From: Sphingomonadaceae bacterium
Lineage (GTDB): Bacteria > Pseudomonadota > Alphaproteobacteria > Sphingomonadales > Sphingomonadaceae
Direction of reading: 5' to 3'
Assembly (NCBI GenBank): GCA_002863155.1
Contig: PKED01000146.1
Coordinates: forward strand, 27,993-91,992
Length of the DNA stretch: 64,000 bases
Part shown: piece by piece, positions 26,839-36,101 of the stretch
Layout: the number at the start of each line of letters is the position of its first letter
How positions within the stretch are numbered: the first letter of the stretch is position 1
The notes under the pieces: generated by a model
The model's database searches: none
Seen by the model: the letters and a program-made list of their open reading frames with translations, nothing else
Told to the model about the DNA's origin: nothing
Program-made: the position numbers and the translations under genes

Positions 26839-27378
26839 TTATCGCCCTTGCCGCGCGCGCCATTCGGCGGCGGTCTGGCCCCAGGCGTCGACCGGTGACG
26901 TGTCGAACGGCGCCGGCAGGCGTGATGCGCCGCGATTCACCGAGCCAAGCCGGCGGGCGAGCGCGATTGAGGCGGCATTGTCCGGATTGATCGTGTGAAT
27001 GATATCGCTCCAGCCGAGCACATCCACCGCATAATCCATCAACGCGACGGCCGCTTCATGCGCATAGCCCTTGCCGGTGAAGGCACGCGCCACGCCCCAG
27101 CCAATCTCCGTGCCCGGCCAGCCTTCGGGTTGCCAAGGCCCGCTGCGCCCGATCCACGCGCCGCTGTCGCGCAGGATCATGGAGAACATGCCAAAGCCGC
27201 GAATCGTCCATGCACCGGTCATCGCGCACATGCTGCGCCATGCGATGCTCCTCGGCTGCACGCCTCCCAGAAAATGCATGGTCATTTCATCGGCATGGAA
27301 TGCTGCCCAGCTCTCGAAATCCTCGGCGACCGGCGGCCGCAGGATCAGCCGTTCGGTGAACAGGATCGGCCCGTTCAC
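26839..27378 (-). CDS. GNAT-family acetyltransferase (RimJ/RimL-like)
   Basis: A 179-residue acetyl-CoA-dependent N-acyltransferase. It opens [20 protein letters not shown], has the RimJ/L-type [27 protein letters not shown] segment with the pyrophosphate-binding G-K-G-Y-A turn, and [15 protein letters not shown] near the C-terminus. I choose the GTG at 27378 ([11 protein letters not shown]), which overlaps the ribH stop (GTGA); the 225-residue ORF is partly a ribH shadow. Coupling to ribH places it at the end of the riboflavin operon, but a link to riboflavin is not evident. Confidence 0.86.
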   Translation of the reverse strand: MNGPILFTERLILRPPVAEDFESWAAFHADEMTMHFLGGVQPRSIAWRSMCAMTGAWTIRGFGMFSMILRDSGAWIGRSGPWQPEGWPGTEIGWGVARAFTGKGYAHEAAVALMDYAVDVLGWSDIIHTINPDNAASIALARRLGSVNRGASRLPAPFDTSPVDAWGQTAAEWRARQGR

Positions 27379-27797
27379 CGACCGAACCGTTCCCGAAGAG
27401 CAAGCATCGCGATCGCCGCCTTGGCTGCTTCGCCCCCCTTGTCCTTTTCGGTCGGGCGCGCGCGGGTGAGCGCCTGCGCCTCGTTCTCGGTCGTCAGGAT
27501 GCCGTTGCCGATGCACAGGCCATCCATGCTGAGCGCCATCAGCCCGCGTGCGCTTTCGCCCGCGACGATCTCGAAATGATAGGTCTCGCCGCGAATGACG
27601 ACGCCGATCGCGACATAGCCGTCGTAGCGCCCGCTTTCGCTGGCTAAGGCGATCGCACCGGGGATTTCGAGCGCGCCGGGGACGGTGATCGTTTCATGGA
27701 CATGCCCCGCATCCTCGATTGCCGCCCGTGCCCCGGCGAGGAGCAGGTCGTTGAGGTGGTCGTAGAAACGGGCTTCGACGATGAGAATCTTGGCCAT
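27375..27797 (-). CDS. ribH: 6,7-dimethyl-8-ribityllumazine synthase
   Basis: Lumazine synthase (140 residues), condensing the RibD-derived pyrimidine with dihydroxybutanone phosphate. Family stretches [63 protein letters not shown] and [15 protein letters not shown] are clear, with the active-site His in the YHFEIV block. GGAAGGTCC precedes the ATG. It lies 9 bases after the ribB-like gene and its stop overlaps the GNAT start. Confidence 0.96.
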   Translation of the reverse strand: MAKILIVEARFYDHLNDLLLAGARAAIEDAGHVHETITVPGALEIPGAIALASESGRYDGYVAIGVVIRGETYHFEIVAGESARGLMALSMDGLCIGNGILTTENEAQALTRARPTEKDKGGEAAKAAIAMLALRERFGR

Positions 27798-27806
27798 GGA
27801 CCTTCC

Positions 27807-29108
27807 TTATTCACCAGCCGTGCAGGGGATCGGGCGTTCGCCGACGATCGACAGGCCGTATCCCTGCAGGCCCACCAGCGTGTGATGGGTATTGGTAAGC
27901 AGCACCATGTCCTGCACGCCGAGTTCGGCGAGCACCTGCGCGCCGATGCCGTAGTCGCGCAGCTCCTCGACCTGCGGGTCGCCCGCCCCCTTGCCTTCGT
28001 GGCGAAGCGCAATGAAGCGCGAGACGATACCCTGCATCGGCTTGTTGATCACGACGATGATGCCCGATCCTTCCTGCGCGATCAGCTGCATCGACTGCGC
28101 GAGCAGGCCCGACCGTTCGGATTCCTCGCCGAACACGTCGACGAACATCGACATGGTGTGCATCCGCACCAGCGTCGGCTGGTCGGCGGCGATCTTGCCC
28201 TTCTGCAGCGCGATCAGCTCGTCGCCGGTCGCCTTGTTCCGGAACGTCATCGCCCGCCAGTCGCCGCCCCAGCGGCTGTGGAAGCTCATCTCGGCGGTCT
28301 TCTCGACCAGATGGTCGTGGCGGCGGCGATAGGCGATCAGATCGCGGATCGTGCCGATCTTCAGCCCGTGGCGCTGCGCGAACGGGATCAGGTCGTCCAT
28401 CCTCGCCATCGTGCCGTCGTCCTTCATGATCTCGCAGATCACCCCCGAGGGGTTGAGCCCCGCGAGTCGGGCGACGTCGACCGCGGCTTCGGTATGGCCG
28501 GCGCGCACCAGCACGCCGCCGTCGCGCGCGACCAGCGGAAAGACATGGCCGGGAGTCACGATCTCGTCCTTGCCTTTCGACGCGTCGATCGCGACGGCGA
28601 TCGTGCGCGCGCGGTCGTGCGCCGAAATGCCGGTGGTGACGCCGTCGCGCGCTTCGATCGAAACGGTGAAGGCGGTTTCGTGGCGAGTGCCGTTGGCGCG
28701 GCTCATCAGCCCGAGCCCGAGCTGATCGACCCGCGTACGCGACAGCGACAGGCAGATCAGCCCGCGCCCGTGCGTCGCCATGAAATTGATCGCATCGGGC
28801 GTCGCCATCTGCGCCGGGATCACCAGATCGCCCTCATTCTCGCGATCCTCGTCATCGACCAGGATGAACATGCGGCCGTTCCGCGCTTCCTCGATGATTT
28901 CCTCGATCGGCACCAGCACATCGGCGTCGTCGCTGGCGAACAGCACAGCCTCGAGCTTGCGCAGAGTCTCGGCGGTGGGGTTCCACTCCGGCGTGTCGAG
29001 GTCGCGCAGGGTGTTGGCGTGAAGCCCGGCGGCGCGGGCAAGTCCGGCACGCGACATGCCGCCTTCGGTGACAAGGCGACGGATGCGATCGATCAGATTG
29101 GTGCTCAT
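27807..29108 (-). CDS. ribB: 3,4-dihydroxy-2-butanone-4-phosphate synthase with N-terminal HTH and degenerate RibA domain (RibBX-like)
   Basis: A three-part protein of 433 residues. Residues 5-57 form an XRE/Cro-like helix-turn-helix ([26 protein letters not shown]). Residues 65-275 are RibB, with the active loop [24 protein letters not shown] and [29 protein letters not shown]; RibB makes the four-carbon unit for riboflavin. Residues 290-433 resemble RibA (GTP cyclohydrolase II), but the zinc motif is lost: [17 protein letters not shown] stands where RibA has HSEC..RCDC, so RibA activity is not expected. Such RibB proteins with inactive RibA-like domains are known as RibBX in proteobacteria. 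The HTH at the N-terminus plus a palindrome in its promoter suggests self-regulation. Confidence 0.9.
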   Translation of the reverse strand: MSTNLIDRIRRLVTEGGMSRAGLARAAGLHANTLRDLDTPEWNPTAETLRKLEAVLFASDDADVLVPIEEIIEEARNGRMFILVDDEDRENEGDLVIPAQMATPDAINFMATHGRGLICLSLSRTRVDQLGLGLMSRANGTRHETAFTVSIEARDGVTTGISAHDRARTIAVAIDASKGKDEIVTPGHVFPLVARDGGVLVRAGHTEAAVDVARLAGLNPSGVICEIMKDDGTMARMDDLIPFAQRHGLKIGTIRDLIAYRRRHDHLVEKTAEMSFHSRWGGDWRAMTFRNKATGDELIALQKGKIAADQPTLVRMHTMSMFVDVFGEESERSGLLAQSMQLIAQEGSGIIVVINKPMQGIVSRFIALRHEGKGAGDPQVEELRDYGIGAQVLAELGVQDMVLLTNTHHTLVGLQGYGLSIVGERPIPCTAGE

Positions 29109-29114
29109 CAGGCG

Positions 29115-29142
29115 CAGATATCACATCGAAATGTGAATGCAA
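29115..29142 (-). promoter_or_regulatory. Promoter of ribB with palindrome filling the spacer; likely leaderless
   Basis: On the minus strand, TTGCAT (29142-29137) and TATCTG (29120-29115) are separated by exactly 16 bases. Those 16 bases are the inverted repeat TCACAT-TTCG-ATGTGA. Six bases after TATCTG comes the ATG of ribB, so transcription would begin at or next to the start codon, and no ribosome-binding site is seen. The pattern is direct; use as promoter and operator is inferred. Confidence 0.62.
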
Positions 29143-29157
29143 GCGCTGAACCTCACA

Positions 29158-29784
29158 TCACCGTGTCAGGGCGCGATATTGCTCCATCCTGAAGAGGTAG
29201 CGCGCAAGCACGTCGATCTCGATGTTGACGGCTTGCCCGACCGTCAGCGCGCCGAGCGTGGTCACTGCCTGGGTGTGCGGAATCAGGTTGATCGCGAAAT
29301 GCGTGCTGCCGTCGCGTTGATCGGCGACGTCGTTGACGGTCAGCGACACGCCGTCGACGGTGATCGATCCCTTGGCCGCGACATAGGGCGCGAGCGTCGA
29401 CGGCAGGCTGATGCCGATCCGTTTCGAATCGCCCTCGTCGCAGACGCCGACAATCTCGCCGACGCCGTCGACATGCCCCGTCACGATGTGCCCGCCCAGT
29501 TCGTCGCCCAGCTTCATCGCGCGTTCGAGGTTGAGCCGGTGCCCGGCCGCCCAGTCGCCCTGCGCGGTGCGGCGCAGCGTCTCGCCCGACATGTCGACCG
29601 CGAACCAGCCCGGGCCGCTGCCGCCGGACTTGTCGACAACGGTCAGGCAGACGCCCGAACAGGCGATCGACGCGCCGAGATCGACCGTCGCCAGATCATA
29701 GGCGGTGCGGATGACGACACGGGTATCGCCGCGCTGTTCGACGCTTTCGATCGTGCCGATATCGGTGATGATGCCGGTGAACAT
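29158..29784 (-). CDS. ribE: Riboflavin synthase, alpha chain
   Basis: Riboflavin synthase (208 residues) dismutates two lumazines to riboflavin. It is built of two lumazine-binding repeats: MFTGIITDIGTIESVEQRGD with ACSGVCLTV, then LGDELGGHIVTGHVDGVGEI with ITVDGVSLTVNDV. The opening MFTGII is diagnostic. It starts 13 bases after the ribD stop, behind GGGGAAG. Downstream the ribB gene has its own apparent promoter. Confidence 0.96.
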   Translation of the reverse strand: MFTGIITDIGTIESVEQRGDTRVVIRTAYDLATVDLGASIACSGVCLTVVDKSGGSGPGWFAVDMSGETLRRTAQGDWAAGHRLNLERAMKLGDELGGHIVTGHVDGVGEIVGVCDEGDSKRIGISLPSTLAPYVAAKGSITVDGVSLTVNDVADQRDGSTHFAINLIPHTQAVTTLGALTVGQAVNIEIDVLARYLFRMEQYRALTR

Positions 29785-29796
29785 GCGCGCTTCCCC

Positions 29797-30741
29797 TCAA
29801 GCCCGGACATAAGCGTCGAGCCGGTCGCTGCCAAGCATCCGGCTGTCGGCCAGCCGCCAGCGGCCATGCGCGTCGTCGAGCCGGGCAAGGCCGATATCGC
29901 CCAGCGCCGCGCGCCCGGCCCCGAGCAGGATCGGCGCGCGGTAGAGCAGCAGCCGGTCGACGAGCCCTGACGCCAGAAAGGCCGAGGCGGTGGCCGCGCC
30001 GCCTTCCACAAACAGGTCGTTGATGCCGTCGAGCGTCGTGATCGCGGCGGGATCGGCGATCGCGGTCCAGCCATCGGGAGCGGTGCCCCGCGTCAGCAAT
30101 AGGCGGCGCGGGCGGCGATCCTCGAGCCCCGCCAGCCGCACGTCGAGCCGCGGCGCATCGGCGTCGAGCGTCCCGCGACCGACCAGAATGGCGTCATGAC
30201 GCGCGCGTTCGAGGTGCGTATGCGCTCGCGCCGCCGCGCCGGTGATCCAGCGGCTTTCGCCGTCCGCCATCGCGATCTGCCCGTCGAGCGACGTCGCGAG
30301 TTTCAGCGTGACATAGGGACGTCCGTGCGCCTGGCGCGTCAGGAACCCGGCGATCGATTGGCGGGCGGCCCCCTCCTGGCAGCCGACCGCGCAGTCGACA
30401 CCAGCAGCTCTCAGCCTCTCCATGCCTGCGCCATCGGTGCGCGGATCGGGATCGCCCAGCGCCGCCACAACCCGTCGGACACCAGCCGCGATCAGCAGGT
30501 CGCTGCATGCCGGTCCGCGTGCGGAGAGATGCGCGCACGGCTCGAGCGTGGTGTAGACGGTCGCACCCTGTGCCTTTGGCCCCGCCTCGGCCAGCGCCAT
30601 CGCTTCGGCATGCGGCCGACCGCCCGGCTGGGTCCAGCCGCGTCCGACGATGCGGCCGTCGCGGACGATGATGCAGCCGACATTGGGGTTGGGCGCGGTT
30701 CGACCGCGTCCGCGCTCGCCAAGCGCCAGTGCGGCGCCCAT
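29797..30741 (-). CDS. ribD: Bifunctional pyrimidine deaminase/reductase RibD
   Basis: Makes the ribityl-aminouracil precursor of riboflavin (314 residues). The N-terminal deaminase has TAPNPNVGCIIV, HAEAMAL and the zinc cysteines in LEPCAHLSARGPACSDLL. The C-terminal reductase has RPYVTLKLATSLDGQIAMADGESRWITG and DAILVGRGTLDADAPRL. I use the ATG at 30741 with GGGGGGAC upstream; it removes only a few residues of the usual N-terminus. It follows a small membrane-protein gene by 38 bases. There is no space for an FMN riboswitch. Confidence 0.94.
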   Translation of the reverse strand: MGAALALGERGRGRTAPNPNVGCIIVRDGRIVGRGWTQPGGRPHAEAMALAEAGPKAQGATVYTTLEPCAHLSARGPACSDLLIAAGVRRVVAALGDPDPRTDGAGMERLRAAGVDCAVGCQEGAARQSIAGFLTRQAHGRPYVTLKLATSLDGQIAMADGESRWITGAAARAHTHLERARHDAILVGRGTLDADAPRLDVRLAGLEDRRPRRLLLTRGTAPDGWTAIADPAAITTLDGINDLFVEGGAATASAFLASGLVDRLLLYRAPILLGAGRAALGDIGLARLDDAHGRWRLADSRMLGSDRLDAYVRA

Positions 30742-30779
30742 CCAGCGCCCGTCCCCCCGGGAATCAGCTTCCGGCCGGG

Positions 30780-31130
30780 TCAGAAGCCATATTCTTTCAG
30801 CTTGTCGTCGATCGCCTTGAATTCGGCCTGGCGCTTTTTCTGCAGCCGTTCCAGTTCGGCCTTGTCCTTCGCGCGCTGGACCGCGTCGATCTTTTGCTGG
30901 GCGCGGATTTCGGCGAGCGTGCGGTCCGCGCGCCATTGCTCGACATAAATGATGTCGCGCTTATACGGTATCTTGATGCTCTTCGAATCATTGGCGATCA
31001 GCGTGACGATCAAGGTCGTCAATCCGATCGCGACGAACAGGAAAGCGACTTCATAGGGCCGCCGCCGGGCGAGATAGGCACGCAGATCGTTGATCGCGCG
31101 CAGCGGCGCGAAGCGGGCGAAAAAGGACAT
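30780..31130 (-). CDS. Small membrane protein with C-terminal coiled coil
   Basis: A 116-residue protein with one membrane helix near residues 28-46 (VAFLFVAIGLTTLIVTLIA). It is followed by a charged, heptad-rich tail (TLAEIRAQQKIDAVQRAKDKAELERLQKKRQAEFKAIDDKLKE) that should form a coiled coil. It lies between tonB and ribD on the same strand. I do not recognise a function; its place resembles a conserved sphingomonad hypothetical. Confidence 0.75.
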   Translation of the reverse strand: MSFFARFAPLRAINDLRAYLARRRPYEVAFLFVAIGLTTLIVTLIANDSKSIKIPYKRDIIYVEQWRADRTLAEIRAQQKIDAVQRAKDKAELERLQKKRQAEFKAIDDKLKEYGF

Positions 31131-31147
31131 GGCGTCAAGATAGGGCA

Positions 31148-31169
31148 GGGGGCGGCACGCCGCCAGCCC
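31148..31169 (-). terminator. GC-rich hairpin between tonB and the next gene
   Basis: GGCGG-CACG-CCGCC forms a perfect 5-pair stem, extendable by GGG/CCC across a two-base bulge, in the 63-base gap after tonB. No T-run follows on the minus strand, so it may be a weak terminator or merely an mRNA-stabilising hairpin. Confidence 0.35.
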
Positions 31170-31193
31170 CCCGCAACCGCGCTGCCGATCGAA

Positions 31194-31868
31194 CTATTCC
31201 TCGGTCAAAACGAAATTGACGCGCATCAGCCGCCAGCGCTCGATCGGCACGCCGTCGCGGGTCGCCGGGCGGAAGCGCCATCTGGCCAGCGCGTGGCGCC
31301 GGGTCGCGTCGAGAAACGAATCGCTTGCCGTGCTCACCGGTTCGACCGCCTTGACCCGCCCGTCGGTGCCGATCAGCACGCGCACCTTGACCAGGCCCTC
31401 GCGCCCTTCGCGCTGCTGGTCGGCGGGATAGGGCGGCTGGAAATCGCGGGCATAGCGGGGGTCGACGACCGGCTCGACGAATATCGGCGGTGCCGGTTCA
31501 AGCGCGGTGCCGTTGCCGACGCCGGCGCCAGTGCCAGGCGGCGGGTCGACCGTCACCGGATCGCCCGCTGTGAACACAGGTCCGCTCGGTACGGTGTCGA
31601 TCACCACCGGCGGCTGGTCGACGGTCTGGCGCGGCGGCGTCGACGTTTGCTTCGTCAGGCGCTGCTTCGGCTTCGGTTTGGGCTGGGGTTGCGGCTCGGG
31701 CGGTGGGGGAACGCGATAGGTGATCAGCGGCGGCGCCTTCAATATGTCGGAGGCGACGTTTGGCGCGGCGAAGATCATCCCCGTCAGCATCAGCGCGACC
31801 ACTCCGCCCGACAGGATCAGGCTGTCGGGGCGCACGCCGCCGCCCGACGAATAACGTGTCGTTTCCAT
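31194..31868 (-). CDS. tonB: Energy transducer TonB
   Basis: Periplasm-spanning protein (224 residues) passing proton-motive energy from ExbBD to outer-membrane receptors. One N-terminal membrane anchor (LILSGGVVALMLTGMIFAAP) leads to a Pro/Lys-rich linker (PPPPEPQPQPKPKPKQ) and the C-terminal TonB domain. That domain has FQPPYPADQQREGREGLVKVRVLIGTDGRVKAVEPV and ARWRFRPATRDGVPI. I start at METTRYSS (31868) because family anchors begin here. It would serve the two TonB receptors in this window; no exbB/exbD is adjacent. Confidence 0.93.
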   Translation of the reverse strand: METTRYSSGGGVRPDSLILSGGVVALMLTGMIFAAPNVASDILKAPPLITYRVPPPPEPQPQPKPKPKQRLTKQTSTPPRQTVDQPPVVIDTVPSGPVFTAGDPVTVDPPPGTGAGVGNGTALEPAPPIFVEPVVDPRYARDFQPPYPADQQREGREGLVKVRVLIGTDGRVKAVEPVSTASDSFLDATRRHALARWRFRPATRDGVPIERWRLMRVNFVLTEE

Positions 31869-31920
31869 CGCCAATCTCCATCCACTCCACGCCGCCGGGT
31901 CGCGCCCGACAGTCCATGAG

Positions 31921-31948
31921 ACGATACACCATATCATTACCGATGCAA
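31921..31948 (-). promoter_or_regulatory. Putative sigma-70-type promoter for tonB
   Basis: On the minus strand, TTGCAT (31948-31943) is followed after 16 bases by TATCGT (31926-31921). This is the same arrangement as before ribB, and would give a leader of roughly 45 bases ahead of the tonB ATG. Assigned by pattern only. Confidence 0.45.
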
Positions 31949-32024
31949 GCTGCCTATTGCCGGGCAGCGAAACGGCGTTCTAAGGGCTTGTGCGGGGGCA
32001 CGATCGGCAGGGGAGACCGCGCGC

Positions 32025-32960
32025 ATGAAACTGATGACCGGCAATTCGAACCTGCCATTGGCCAAGGCGGTCGCCGATTATCTCGAGATCGCGGTCACCG
32101 ACGCCAGCGTGCGCCGCTTCGCCGACGAGGAAGTGTTCGTCGAAATCCACGAAAATGTCCGTGGTGAGGATGTGTTCGTGCTGCAATCGACCGGCTATCC
32201 GGCGAACGACAATCTGATGGAGCTGTTGATCTGCATCGACGCGCTGCGCCGCGCGTCGGCGAAGCGGATCACCGCCGTCATCCCTTATTTCGGTTATGCG
32301 CGCCAGGACCGGAAATCGGGTTCGCGCACGCCCATTTCGGCCAAGCTCGTCGCCAATCTGATCACCCAGGCCGGTGCCAACCGCGTCCTGTCGATCGACC
32401 TGCACGCCGGGCAGATCCAGGGCTTTTTCGATATTCCGACCGACAATCTGTTCGCCGCCCCGGTGATGTCGGCGGACATCATCGCGCGCTACGGGTCGAA
32501 GAACCTGATGGTCGTCTCGCCCGATGTCGGCGGCGTGGTGCGCGCGCGCGCGCTTGCCAAGCGGCTCGACAACGCCCCGCTCGCGATCGTCGACAAGCGC
32601 CGCGAGCGCGCGGGCGAAAGCGAGGTCATGAACATCATCGGCGATGTCGAGGGGCGCTTCTGCATCCTGATCGACGATATCGTCGATTCGGCGGGAACGC
32701 TGTGCAACGCCGCCGCCGCGCTGAAGGCGGCGGGGGCGGAAGGCGTGATCGCCTATTGCACCCACGGCGTGCTGTCGGGCGGGGCGGTCGCGCGGGTGGA
32801 AGGCTCGGCGCTGACCGAGCTTGTCATCACCGATACGATCGGCAGCCACGAGGTCGTGCGCGACGCGCCGCACATCCGCCACCTGACGATCGCGCCGCTG
32901 CTCGGCGAAGCGATCCGCCGGATTGCGGACGAATCGAGCGTGTCGTCGCTGTTTGACTGA
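32025..32960 (+). CDS. prs: Ribose-phosphate pyrophosphokinase (PRPP synthase)
   Basis: Cytoplasmic enzyme of 311 residues making PRPP from ribose-5-phosphate and ATP for nucleotide, His and Trp synthesis. It begins [23 protein letters not shown]-site blocks include [17 protein letters not shown] and the metal-binding [20 protein letters not shown]. The catalytic loop region [19 protein letters not shown] and the PRPP motif [18 protein letters not shown] are intact. GGGGAGACC precedes the ATG. It is divergent from tonB. Confidence 0.97.
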   Translation: MKLMTGNSNLPLAKAVADYLEIAVTDASVRRFADEEVFVEIHENVRGEDVFVLQSTGYPANDNLMELLICIDALRRASAKRITAVIPYFGYARQDRKSGSRTPISAKLVANLITQAGANRVLSIDLHAGQIQGFFDIPTDNLFAAPVMSADIIARYGSKNLMVVSPDVGGVVRARALAKRLDNAPLAIVDKRRERAGESEVMNIIGDVEGRFCILIDDIVDSAGTLCNAAAALKAAGAEGVIAYCTHGVLSGGAVARVEGSALTELVITDTIGSHEVVRDAPHIRHLTIAPLLGEAIRRIADESSVSSLFD

Positions 32961-32967
32961 CCCGGCG

Positions 32968-33480
32968 TTACACTTCCGCGCGTTCGCCGACCGGTGCCCG
33001 CACGCCCGCGCGACCGCGTCGCTTGAGTTCGGCCTTCAACTCCTCGGGCTTCGGTGCGATCAGGAAGCCGAAGCTGACCGTCCCTTCCTTCGTTTCCACG
33101 ACATGGTGGAGCCGGTGCGCCTGCACGATCCGCTTCATGTATGCCGAGCGGGCGACATAACGGTTAGGCCAGCGCTGATGGACGATGATGTCGTGAAAGC
33201 CGAGATAGATCGCCCCATAACCCGCAATGCCCGCACCGACCCAAGTCGCCCACATCCCCCAGGTGCCGCTGGTGCCGAGCAGCAGCAGCGCGATCGAGGG
33301 GGTGGCGAAGATCACGAAATACAGGTCGTTGAGCTCCCAGAATCCGGTGCGCGGCCGGTGGTGGCTCGCATGCAGGAACCAGCCCGGCCCATGCATCACC
33401 CAGCGGTGCATGACGTAGGCGACGCCCTCCATCGCGGCGATGGTGAGCGTGAACAGACCGACAGCGTACAGGATTGACAT
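32968..33480 (-). CDS. crtZ: Beta-carotene 3-hydroxylase (CrtZ-like, fatty acid hydroxylase fold)
   Basis: Membrane di-iron hydroxylase of 170 residues adding 3-hydroxyl groups to carotenoid rings, fitting yellow-pigmented sphingomonads. The His clusters are HRWVMHG, HASHH, HDIIVHQRW and HRLHH, the CrtZ set. Four hydrophobic stretches surround them (e.g. LFTLTIAAMEGVAYV and IALLLLGTSGTWGMWATW). It starts at 33480; the track's 451-residue ORF is mostly a shadow of sucC. It is convergent with prs, 7 bases between stops. Other carotenoid genes are not in the window. Confidence 0.92.
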   Translation of the reverse strand: MSILYAVGLFTLTIAAMEGVAYVMHRWVMHGPGWFLHASHHRPRTGFWELNDLYFVIFATPSIALLLLGTSGTWGMWATWVGAGIAGYGAIYLGFHDIIVHQRWPNRYVARSAYMKRIVQAHRLHHVVETKEGTVSFGFLIAPKPEELKAELKRRGRAGVRAPVGERAEV

Positions 33481-33615
33481 GGCGCCGGTTATAGCCAGCG
33501 TGCCACGCCTTGGCGAGCCGCCCGTTGCGCGGCCGCCGGTGCGGTCTGGATTCGCCTTGCCGACTGTGCTTAGGGAAAGCGCGAACCCTATCTGTTGCCA
33601 AGAGGTCGCGCGCGC

Positions 33616-34811
<1,196 letters not shown>

Positions 34812-34815
<4 letters not shown>

Positions 34816-35291
34816 GCGAAACCGCTTCCGGCGAGGGCGGCTGCCTATGCGGTGCAGTCCGCTTCAGGGTGATTGGCGACCCGCTGATTACGATGGCCTG
34901 CCATTGCCGGGGGTGCCAGCGCCTGACGGCCAGTGCCTATTCGGTCAGCGCATTCTATCCAGCTGATCGCTTTGAGGTTCTGGTCGGTACGCCGGTCGCA
35001 GGTGCCCTGCGGGGGCCACAACGCCACCTTTATTGCCCGTCGTGCATGAGCTGGATGTTCACGCGTCCCGAGGGAATGGACGACTTCGTCAATGTCCGGT
35101 CGACCCTGTTGGATGCACCTGTTTTCGATACGCCGTTTATCGAGACGGTGACAGCGGAGGCGTTGCCCTGGGCGCGCATTAACGCGGTGCATGCGTTTGA
35201 AGGATTTCCGCCGCGCGAGCGTTTTCCGGGGCTGATTGGGGAGTTTCTAATGAACCGTGGCGCCGGGACATCAGCTGGAGCCCGCGCTTGA
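34812..35291 (+). CDS. GFA-family (glutathione-dependent formaldehyde-activating enzyme/CENP-V) protein
   Basis: Zinc-binding beta-fold protein of 159 residues. It has [10 protein letters not shown] near the N-terminus, [14 protein letters not shown], and [12 protein letters not shown], giving the paired-cysteine zinc sites of GFA proteins. The GTG start overlaps the sucC stop (GTGA). Most members do not use formaldehyde, and the real substrate is unknown. Base composition (about 59 percent GC by eye) is lower than that of sucC and etfB, so it may be a later insertion between them. Confidence 0.88.
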
Positions 35292-35317
35292 TCTTTTCCG
35301 GTGAGATCGCCATTGAA

Positions 35318-35333
35318 TTGACGTAAACGTAAA
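35318..35333. promoter_or_regulatory. LiuR-like (MerR-family) operator before etfBA
   Basis: TTGACGTAAACGTAAA is an inverted repeat (TTxACGT-AA-ACGTxAA) closely resembling the operator of LiuR, the MerR-family regulator of branched-chain amino acid and acyl-CoA degradation genes in proteobacteria. It ends 18 bases before the etfB ATG. Electron-transfer flavoprotein serves those dehydrogenases, so the assignment is coherent; binding is inferred. Confidence 0.6.
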
Positions 35334-35351
35334 GAAGTTGCGGAGAGTGCG

Positions 35352-36101
35352 ATGAAGATACTGGTCCCCGTCAAGCGCGTGCTTGACTATAACGTGAAGC
35401 CCCGCGTGAAGGCGGACGGGTCGGGTATCGACCTCGCCAACGTCAAGATGAGCATGAACCCGTTCGACGAGATCGCGGTCGAGGAAGCGATCCGCCTCAA
35501 GGAAAAGGGTGCGGCGACCGAGGTCGTGGTGGTGTCGATCGGCGAGGCGAAGGCGCAGGAAACGCTGCGCACCGCGCTCGCGATGGGCGCCGACCGCGCG
35601 ATCCTGATCGTCAGCGAGGACAAGGTCGAGCCACTCGGCGTCGCCAAGCTGCTGGCGAAGGTGGTGGCCGAGGAAGCCCCCGGCCTGATCATCCTCGGCA
35701 AGCAGGCGATCGACGACGACAACAACCAGACCGGGCAGATGCTCGCCGGGCTGCTCGGCGTCGGCCAGGCGACCTTTGCCAGCGCCGTGGTGGTCGAGGG
35801 CGATCACGTCACCGTGACGCGCGAGGTCGATGGCGGTGCCGAAACCGAAAAGCTGCCGATGCCCGCGGTCATCACCGTCGACCTGCGCCTGAACGAGCCG
35901 CGCTATGCCTCGCTGCCCAACATCATGAAGGCGAAATCGAAGCCGCTTAGCACAAAGACGCCCGCCGATTACGGCGTCGACGTCGCCGCGCGGCTGACGA
36001 CGCTGAAGGTCGTCGAACCGGCCAAGCGGACCGCAGGTATCAAGGTGGCGGACGTCGACGAACTCGTCGGCAAGCTCAAGGCAATGGGAGTCGCAAAGTG
36101 A
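35352..36101 (+). CDS. etfB: Electron transfer flavoprotein beta subunit
   Basis: Soluble flavoprotein subunit (249 residues) carrying electrons from acyl-CoA dehydrogenases to ETF-ubiquinone oxidoreductase. It opens [20 protein letters not shown] and has [19 protein letters not shown], the AMP-site block [23 protein letters not shown], and [29 protein letters not shown], all ETF-beta hallmarks. GGAGAG precedes the ATG. The stop overlaps the GTG of etfA. Confidence 0.97.
   Translation: MKILVPVKRVLDYNVKPRVKADGSGIDLANVKMSMNPFDEIAVEEAIRLKEKGAATEVVVVSIGEAKAQETLRTALAMGADRAILIVSEDKVEPLGVAKLLAKVVAEEAPGLIILGKQAIDDDNNQTGQMLAGLLGVGQATFASAVVVEGDHVTVTREVDGGAETEKLPMPAVITVDLRLNEPRYASLPNIMKAKSKPLSTKTPADYGVDVAARLTTLKVVEPAKRTAGIKVADVDELVGKLKAMGVAK

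Noticed and set aside
27807-28240. Functional GTP cyclohydrolase II
   Set aside because: The three zinc Cys are missing, so only RibB activity is annotated.
30742-30800. FMN riboswitch before ribD
   Set aside because: Only 38 bases separate ribD from the upstream gene and no conserved FMN element sequence is present, here or before ribE or ribB.
31921-31948. Fur box before tonB (TAATGATAT)
   Set aside because: Only a short A/T-rich half-match; better explained as promoter spacer between TTGCAT and TATCGT.
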